Assembly (NCBI RefSeq): GCF_963678635.1
Contig: NC_087068.1
Coordinates: 22,535,029-22,599,028, forward strand
Direction: 5' to 3'
DNA from: Symsagittifera roscoffensis
Taxonomy: Eukaryota > Xenacoelomorpha > Acoela > Convolutidae
DNA length: 64,000 bases
Position numbers and translations under genes: made by a program. The notes beneath the pieces are model-generated. The model did no database searches, had not been told where the DNA came from, and saw nothing but the letters and a program-made list of their open reading frames with translations. Below are positions 57,492 to 64,000 of the stretch, piece after piece (the stretch's first letter is position 1; every line of letters begins with the position of its first letter).

Positions 57492-60400
57492 CTTCCTTAT
57501 GCCTGTGCTGGTCCTACCTTCGCTTCGCAAAGAGCATTGTGCAGTTCAGATCCTACACAAGCGAAGTCGTCCAGTCCTAGATGATTTGGGTCTCCAGGGT
57601 AGCCCTGGGCTACGCACTGCTCGTCAAGCTCATCAGTCCGATCTCCTGGCTGCGATGCAGATCGCCACAACTCATCTGGCATCACCTGGAGTGGATTAAG
57701 CGTTCAATTCTAAGAATTCGATGACTAATTATTTAACTTTGGTTCTTGGCAGTTTCCCTAAGTTTCGGTAATTTCTCTAGTTTTCTATTAAGATGTCACG
57801 GTACCAAATTAGACACAGAATGGTTTTTTCTAATTTTTTAAAAACATTGTGTTGTCGAATCCAGGGTTGGCCATAATATGAAACCAAAAGTCACACCATA
57901 TATTCCATAGAAGACAAACGATGATCGGCGTACAAAATTGTTAAAATAAACAAATTTTTCATAGTTGGTCCGACTTATGATTGCACATTTTTTGAATCGG
58001 ATCCCTTTTGAATGACCTCAAAACATGGTGTCTTCTATGAAACGTAGGGTTTCTATGGAACCATATATGGTGCCGCGTATGACATCTATGACTTTTCTGC
58101 TGTGCGAAGTCAGTATATTTTTACCCAATGGCGGTCGACTTTTTGCAATCCGTGTTCGGGAGTGAGTAAAAAAACGAGACCCTCTTCACCCGTTTACATT
58201 TTCTGAATAAGTTAACCTGGCGTTCGGTTCGGTCAACGAACTGCGATCGGTCTTTTCGGATGAGTGAATTGTTGGCAGACAAGGTTCCGTCTTCCTCCAA
58301 TGGAGCTGGCTCATCCCTTCGGTAGTTGACCCAGAAGCCGGGCTGGCCTGTAGTTGAAATGCCCTTGGACACAGCAAATTTCACCAGCGCCTGTTAAAAA
58401 CAAACAGTGTATTATTCGTTTAGCTGATTTCCAGATGAATTGGACCACTCTGGCTTAGATTTGCAGTGTCTTGTGGAGAATATTGATCGTAGGCCGTAGC
58501 GTTCTTTTTAAACAATTTTTGCGCTTGTTTTAGCATGAAAACCCTCCTGTAACCTGTAGATTTTAGGTCCGATACCCTCCCTACATTTTCCTACTACTGA
58601 ATAAAAAAACCCACCCCAAGTATATATATATATTCCTCACTTTCTTTGAAAGACAGAACAATAATAGCTATTTTCGAGTTGTAACAGTTTTATGATGAAC
58701 ACACAGCAATCTTTTCATTCATACATACATACACACATGTATGTATGTATGTATGTATGTATGTATGTATGTATGTATGTATGTATGTATGTATGTATGT
58801 ATGTATGTATGTATGTATGTATGTATGTATGTATGTATGTATGTATGTATGTATGTATGTATGTATGTATGTATGTATGTATGTATGTATGTATGTATGT
58901 ATGTATGTATGTATGTATGTATGTATGTATGTATGTATGTATGTATGTATGTATGTATGTATGTATGTATGTATGTATGTATGTATGTATGTATGTATGT
59001 ATGTATGTATGTATGTATGTATGTATGTATGTATGTATGTATGTATGTATGTATGTATGTATGTATGTATGTATGTATGTATGTATGTATGTATGTATGT
59101 ATGTATGTATGTATGTATGTATGTATGTATGTATGTATGTATGTATGTATGTATGTATGTATGTATGTATGTATGTATGTATGTATGTATGTATGTATGT
59201 ATGTATGTATGTATGTATGTATGTATGTATGTATGTATGTATGTATGTATGTATGTATGTATGTATGTATGTATGTATGTATGTATGTATGTATGTATGT
59301 ATGTATGTATGTATGTATGTATGTATGTATGTATGTATGTATGTATGTATGTATGTATGTATGTATGTATGTATGTATGTATGTATGTATGTATGTATGT
59401 ATGTATGTATGTATGTATGTATGTATGTATGTATGTATGTATGTATGTATGTATGTATGTATGTATGTATGTATGTATGTATGTATGTATGTATGTATGT
59501 ATGTATGTATGTATGTATGTATGTATGTATGTATGTATGTATGTATGTATGTATGTATGTATGTATGTATGTATGTATGTATGTATGTATGTATGTATGT
59601 ATGTATGTATGTATGTATGTATGTATGTATGTATGTATGTATGTATGTATGTATGTATGTATGTATGTATGTATGTATGTATGTATGTATGTATGTATGT
59701 ATGTATGTATGTATGTATGTATGTATGTATGTATGTATGTATGTATGTATGTATGTATGTATGTATGTATGTATGTATGTATGTATGTATGTATGTATGT
59801 TTGTACGTACGTACGTATGTATGTATGTATGTATGTATGTATGTATGTATGTATGTATGTATGTATGTATGTATGGAGCATATTGACGTGGGTTTCAACA
59901 GTATGAACTAATTAATCAAAGTATGCAAAGTAGAAAAAAAACAGATTATATTTTGGCACGAATCACGTAAATAGAGATTGCTGAAATTTACTTATAAAAT
60001 CATTTTGGCAAGAATAATTGATTCCAACCCGGACCAAATAGTTTGTTTACTTCTGGAAGCAACTACCGAATTTCAAATCTAAATTTTTGGCCATAATTTT
60101 TCTTAAAGTTTTTGTTTATTTCTAATCTAAGTTCTATTTTTCTATTTCTAATCTAATTACTGATTACTGATCAAAAATTAGCAAAATCTAGACAATTTCT
60201 GCTGCTGGTATTTGAACTCCCTCCTCACGTTAGCTTGATCTCTAGGCATTAACCTCTAGGCCACATAACCTAAGAGAAATTAATAGTGGTAACAATCTAA
60301 TGTGCAAAGCAACACTTTGTATAACAAATGTCAAATTGCATTAATTTGGTTTGACTATTGAGTGTAGTAAAAGCATGTAAAATCTAGCAGTGAACTGATT

Positions 60401-62274
60401 TTACATTATTAATTCAACTTTGCAAAAAACTTTGCTCTATCAGAGTAATTTAAAAACCTTAGTCTGCATGTCAAATCCACCACAAACTTAGTCAATGAAT
60501 GTAAAATCTACGTAAAATCTAGCGGTGAAACGGTCGAGCAGTGAGATGATTTTACGTTATTGTTTCGACTTTGTAAAAACTTTGCTCTATCTGATTAATT
60601 TAACAACCTTAGTCTGCATAATTAATCCACAGCAACCTTAGTCAATGAATGTAAAATTTCCGTTTTAGCGTGAACAGTTTATAGGTTATTGTTTCGACTT
60701 TGCAAAAACTTTGCTCTATCAGATTAATTTAAAAACCTTAGCCTGCGTGTAAAATCCACATCAACCTTAGTCAATGAATGTAAAATCTACGCTTCGGTTT
60801 TTAGCGTGAACAGTTTATAGGTTATTGTTTCGACTTTGCAAAAACTTTGCTCTATCAGATTAATTTAAAAACCTTAGTCTGCAAGTAAAATCCACCACAA
60901 CTTTAGTCAATGAATGTAAAATCTAAGTTTGGGTTGAGCAATGAACTGATTTTACGTTATTGTTTCGACTTTGCCAAAAATTTGCTCTTTCAGATTTTTT
61001 AACAACCTTAGTTTGCATGTAAAATCCACATCAACCTTAGTCAATGAATGTAAGATCTACGCTTCGTTTTTAGCGGTGAAACGTCAATAGATTTTTGTTT
61101 CGACTTAGCAAAAATTGTACTCGGTCAGATTATGAGTTAAAAACTTCCCACAAGCAATTAAATTGGATTAAATGTGATATGCGTTGCATGCAAAAAGGCT
61201 CGATTCTGATTGGTTGAAACTTCAACTTAGAACCAAGTTAATTTCCCTTTAAAAAACTGCTTGGGGCGGATGTTAATTTGGTCTGCATTATCTGTTATTC
61301 TGCTTGCTTAAAGAACATTTAAGTTCGCTTTTTTCTGTGCGCATTCTTGATTTTTTTTCTGGTCTTAAAGGTCTTTTTTCGTAGCCTTTCTCTAGTGCAT
61401 GCGAACTAAGGGGAGCGGTGGTGGAGTGGTTACGTCTCCGCCTCTCAATCGAAAGATCGGATCTTCGAGGCCCACCATGATCCGTGCTCGTTGCTTGAGG
61501 GTGAAGCAAAATTACCCAGCCCAGAAAAATAACCAAAAAAATTGCATGTAGTTCTTAAACAGGGGCACAACAGCGATTCGCCGTGATGAGCTGTACAGCT
61601 CTTGTGTTGGTCCTTTCCCCCGTGGATAAATGTTCTTAATCTTACAAATACGCTTTGAGTAACTATGAAGGAAGTATTGTTGTTTACCTCAAGCTCTCCA
61701 AGTGTCTTTGGAGTGACAATCTGTGCGACTGCATCCCCTGTAAGAGTTATATCCATTTAATTAATCAATTTACAAAAGTTCAAATGAAAATTTTTAACTT
61801 AAATACAACAATTTAAAACCATTAAAAGTGTCAGGATTGGACATAATTTTTTCTGGATTCTTAGTTTCGTTCGCGAGCGCTCATGTTATGAGTTTTTTAA
61901 AACTTTGGTGAGTTTTTTTTAAGAATGGTTGCAAATTTTTGAAAATATTTAAAATATGAAAAATGTAATGATAATTCGAATTTTCAACAAACTATTTGAA
62001 TAGGAGTGAAGTTATTTTTGTACTTTTGTTGACAATTTTTATTTAAAATTCTTATATTTTAATATGTACATCACTGCCCTGTAGTAATAGACATGAGGCA
62101 ATACATGCTGGCACTGGGGTACTCCATTCTGCCCACATCTAGCAACTGGTAGCATGTATCTTTTGCTCCCCCTTCTACTGTCTCAAAGGCAAGGGGGCAG
62201 TCGTATTGAAGTGCATTTGAAAAGAGGCAGACGAATAATACTCCTAGAAGCATTGGCTTCACACTTTTCGACAT
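57397..62274 (-). CDS. Secreted C-type lectin-like protein, four or five exons
   Basis: Minus-strand exons 62274-about 62071, 61737-61688, 58390-58217, 57685-57518, and perhaps 57491-57397. Residues 1-23 are a signal peptide (KPMLLGVLFVCLFSNALQ). A C-type lectin domain follows: CPLAF...TCYQLL...SASMYC, GDAVAQIVTPKTLGELE, ALVKFAVSKG...GFWVNYRRDE, LWRSASQPGDRTDELDEQC, then LDDFACVGSELHNALCEAK. Cysteines and the FWV core fit the fold. No QPD or EPN calcium-sugar motif and no WND is evident, so sugar binding is uncertain. Exons 2-3 and 3-4 join in frame; exon 1-2 does not (see findings). The 3.3-kb intron 2 holds a huge microsatellite. Confidence 0.82.
57518..57685 (-). CDS. C-type lectin-like exon 4
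   Basis: 56 codons, phase 0. Encodes DELWRSASQPGDRTDELDEQ, C, and LDDFACVGSELHNALCEAK. Acceptor CCACTCCAG, donor AAG|GTAGGA. If not spliced there, the frame ends at TAA 57497. Confidence 0.85.
58217..58390 (-). CDS. C-type lectin-like exon 3
   Basis: 58 codons, phase 0. Encodes ALVKFAVSKGISTTGQPGFW and VNYRRDEPAPLEEDG. Acceptor TTTTTAACAG, donor CAG|GTTAAC. Confidence 0.87.
58600..58662 (+). repeat. R1 3' end fragment
   Basis: AAAAAAACCCACCCCAAGTA ... TTTGAAAGACAGAACA resembles the last 60 bp of R1. Confidence 0.5.
58737..59875. repeat. ATGT tetranucleotide microsatellite, about 1.14 kb
   Basis: About 285 uninterrupted ATGT units, with a single variant patch near 59801-59816 (TTGTACGTACGTACGT). 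The left edge is CATACATACATACACAC, so the array begins at a short inverted junction. Lies in lectin intron 2. Open frames across it (Tyr-Val-Cys-Met or Ile-His-Thr-Tyr repeats) are artefacts. Confidence 0.98.
60213..60275 (-). repeat. tRNA-derived SINE or pseudo-tRNA head
   Basis: The minus strand reads TGGCCTAGAGGTTAATGCC (A box) and, 30 bp on, GAGTTCAAATACC (B box). Boxes are good but the acceptor stem is not convincing. Confidence 0.5.
60355..61140. repeat. Minisatellite, about 130-150-bp period, six units
   Basis: Units share GACTTTGCAAAAACTTTGCT, CTATCAGATTAATTTAAAAA, CCTTAGTCTGCATG and AGTCAATGAATGTAAAATCT. Unit starts near 60415, 60567, 60696, 60830, 60966 and 61099. Lies in lectin intron 2. 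Confidence 0.88.
61150..61290. repeat. R5 repeat copy
   Basis: Shares CTGATTGGTTGAAA-like, TTAGAACCAAGTTAA and GCGGATGTTAATTTGGTCTG with 63350-63540. Confidence 0.6.
61412..61640 (+). repeat. SINE with tRNA-like head
   Basis: Head has A box TGGAGTGGTTACG and B-box-like GATCTTCGAGGCCC. The tail has TTGCTTGAGGGTGAAGCA followed by AAATTACCC, recalling the CTTGAGCAAGGCACTTAACC-like motif of widespread metazoan SINE tails. The right end is uncertain. Confidence 0.65.
61688..61737 (-). CDS. C-type lectin-like exon 2
   Basis: 50 bp. The frame that joins exon 3 encodes DAVAQIVTPKTLGELE and needs an incoming phase of 1. Acceptor CTCTTACAG, donor GAG|GTAAAC. Confidence 0.8.
62071..62274 (-). CDS. C-type lectin-like exon 1 (signal peptide)
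   Basis: Starts ATG at 62274. Encodes the signal peptide, YDCPLAFETVEGGAKDTCYQ and SASMYC. The unspliced frame ends at TGA 62071. Candidate donors (CAT|GTATTG, CTCAT|GTCTAT, GGGCA|GTGATG) all leave phase 2, which does not fit exon 2, so the exact end is unresolved. Confidence 0.72.
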   Translation of the reverse strand: MSKSVKPMLLGVLFVCLFSNALQYDCPLAFETVEGGAKDTCYQLLDVGRMEYPSASMYCLMSITTGQ

Positions 62275-62904
62275 GATTTTGCTCTCTCAATTAACTGAAA
62301 TGGTATGGAAATTTTGCTACAGTAGGATAATATCGTAGGCCCTAAAACTCTTAAAAAATTGTTGAAATACAAAAAACAATTAACCCGGAAAATTATTAGA
62401 GTAAAAAAAGATCTTGATTATCGAGAAATTATGCATTGGAAGGCTTGAAAGCAAAAAACCAGAGTTGTGAAAAGATAAAGTTAGTTTAAAATCTGAAGTA
62501 TTTGAAAAGAGTTTAATGAGCTAAATGTGGTTGCAATGGAACCATGCGGACAAAAAAAACAGGTGGACAAAAAAAAACAGATATTAAAATTAGTTTTTCT
62601 CGTAAGAACATCGAAACATCTTTTCAAACATTAAGGAGAACCATTTTATTCATCAAGAGCTGCGCAAAAAGTCCGACGAATTGTTTTTTACCAGTTGTTT
62701 GAATTCAAATTAGTTTTTTAATTCTTAATCTCATGTTTTGTGGCACTTAACTTTTGTTTTTTCCCCAAAATATGTAAATGATAATAATTTACCCTTTTGA
62801 TGGATCCTGCTTTGTCTCTTCGCTATTCTTAATTTTTTTTTTTGACAAGTAGTATTTAAGAGTTATGATTACAAAAATGAATAAACTCTAAGTGTTGTCG
62901 ACTT
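62275..62904. other. Upstream of the lectin gene
   Basis: No gene seen. An acceptor-like CATTTCAG about 24 bp upstream of the lectin ATG (minus strand) hints at a spliced 5' UTR. Confidence 0.4.
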
Positions 62905-63340
62905 TTTGACGAACAAGTGCGGTACAGCGTGTGTTTTAAATGCTCTTCAAGTCAAACTGGTGAAATTATAAGGATGCTTTTTGAACCGAAAGTATAGAGA
63001 GTATCTCTAAAGGGCGGATCTCTGGTTCAGATCCCACTCCGTTTGCTAGCCTTTGATTTATCATCCGAAAAGCTGTTTGAAGATCTTGTTTTACATTCTC
63101 TTGAAAACTCTTATATTTCCTACTTAACCAATCAAAGCTTAGCGTTATTATATTATGTTGAAATTTTTTCCAGGGTTCGCAAATTGCACATTTTAGCTCG
63201 GAGTTTTGCTTTTGATCCATTTTTAGGCCTCTTTAAATCCGCTGGTATCGACTTAGTTTTGTTTTATAAAAACTCAATCCATTCTGACGAAATTCTCAAC
63301 GAGGGGTTTCAATTTACTCCCATCTAGAAGCGTAGAGCAC
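62905..63340 (+). repeat. R6 repeat, first copy
   Basis: Shares ACAAGTGCGGTACAGCGTGT, GCTCTTCAAGTCAA and TTAACCAATCAAAGCTTAGC with 63580-63950. Contains GGTTCAGATCC, a B-box-like site, near 63025. Confidence 0.7.
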
Positions 63341-63348
63341 TAGAAAAA

Positions 63349-63410
63349 AGGGACCAAGCTAACATCCCCCCAAGCCGTTGGGGGGGAGGATGCTAACTTG
63401 GTTCTAAGTT
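63349..63410. repeat. Long hairpin at the start of an R5 copy
   Basis: ACCAAGCTAACATCCCCCC and GGGGGGAGGATGCTAACTTGG are near-perfect reverse complements around AAGCCGTT. R5 sequence continues to about 63540. Confidence 0.8.
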
Positions 63411-63579
63411 GGAATTTTTCAGCCAATCAGAATAGAGCATTTTACATGCAGCGCTTAGCAAATTTAATTTATATTGAGCGCTGGGGTGGAGGATCTTAAC
63501 TTGGTCTATTTGGGGGGGGGGATGTTAATTTGATCTGAAAAAAGTTAATCTGAAATATTAAAAAAACGAATGAACTCCA

Positions 63580-63950
63580 ATTATACAAGTGTGGTATAGC
63601 GTGTGTGTTTTCAACGCTCTTCAAGTCAATGTGGTGAGCGTGAAAGCGTTAAGATACTTTATGAAACAAATTTAGAGAACCAACTTTTAGAAGGCAAATC
63701 TAGACGTAGTCTAACTTCTCCGTAAAACATCTTATAAGTCTTCTTTAACCAATCGAAGCTAAGCATTTCATTGTGCTAGCAGGGTTTGCAAATTTTTCTT
63801 ACGTGTGCATTTAGTTTTCACCTTGTACATTAGTTTGAAATTCTGCCGTTGATCTATTTTTTGGCCTCTCGAAAAAAGTATAAATTAATTCGTTTAAATA
63901 GATCTTGTTTCAATCTGATGAAACTCTCAATCAGGGAGGGTATTAACTAA
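63580..63950 (+). repeat. R6 repeat, second copy
   Basis: Matches 62905-63340 in the same orientation: ACAAGTGTGGTATAGCGTGT, CTCTTCAAGTCAATG, TTAACCAATCGAAGCTAAGC. Confidence 0.7.
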
Positions 63951-64000
63951 TTGCTAGCAAGCCCGCCTCCTATTGGCTCGCAAAAAATTGTTTTGATCAA

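Noticed and set aside
58690-59911. About 390-codon open frames of Tyr-Val-Cys-Met or Tyr-Ile-His-Thr repeats on both strands
   Set aside because: Pure translation of the ATGT microsatellite; a four-base repeat without stops is open in all frames.
61412-61480. Functional tRNA gene
   Set aside because: A and B boxes are present but the stems do not close and a SINE-type tail follows.
63043-63327. 94-codon plus-strand frame
   Set aside because: Lies inside the R6 repeat, and the second R6 copy does not keep it open.

Overview
The window looks like nuclear DNA of an invertebrate animal. It is strongly AT-rich, its genes are split by GT-AG introns with AATAAA-type 3' signals, and it is crowded with LTR retrotransposons, LINE and SINE relics and many small inverted-repeat elements. 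The gene content (cathepsin L, an ANKAR-like ankyrin/armadillo protein, a chymotrypsin-fold protease, a C-type lectin) is metazoan. A marine invertebrate such as a tunicate is possible, but nothing in the sequence fixes the phylum. There is no operon structure, CRISPR array or prokaryotic feature.

Layout. (1) 1-3505: repeats only. (2) 3506-7740, + strand: a complete cathepsin L-like gene with a TATA box, a 5' UTR exon, five coding exons (339 aa) and poly(A) signals. (3) 7740-12559: AT-rich, gene-poor. (4) 12560-53525, + strand: a 14-exon gene for an 876-aa ANKAR-like protein (ankyrin repeats, then armadillo repeats). All 13 junctions keep one reading frame. Its intron 11 (26197-51660, 25.5 kb, apparently GC-AG) holds a LINE relic, an intronless antisense serine protease gene (30425-31270), a decayed BEL/Pao element (32865-40760, minus strand), a Ty3/Gypsy element (41774-48067, plus strand, 4-bp target duplication) and an older Gypsy relic. 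(5) 53526-57396: repeats. (6) 57397-62274, minus strand: a secreted C-type lectin-like gene whose intron carries a 1.1-kb ATGT microsatellite. (7) 62275-64000: repeats.

The four host genes are not an operon and show no shared pathway. Three would make secreted or lysosomal proteins (two proteases, one lectin); the ANKAR-like protein is an intracellular scaffold type.

The most unusual material is the set of small repeat families. Families R1 and R2 differ in sequence but both are bracketed by a 10-bp inverted repeat TGTTCCGACY...RGTCGGAACA, whose last base differs between the families and is matched at both ends within each. Each repeat lies next to a small hairpin. Two further families (R3, R4) show clear 8-bp target-site duplications, so they are DNA-transposon derivatives.

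All splice junctions, domain calls and repeat boundaries were read by eye; no alignment or search was run.
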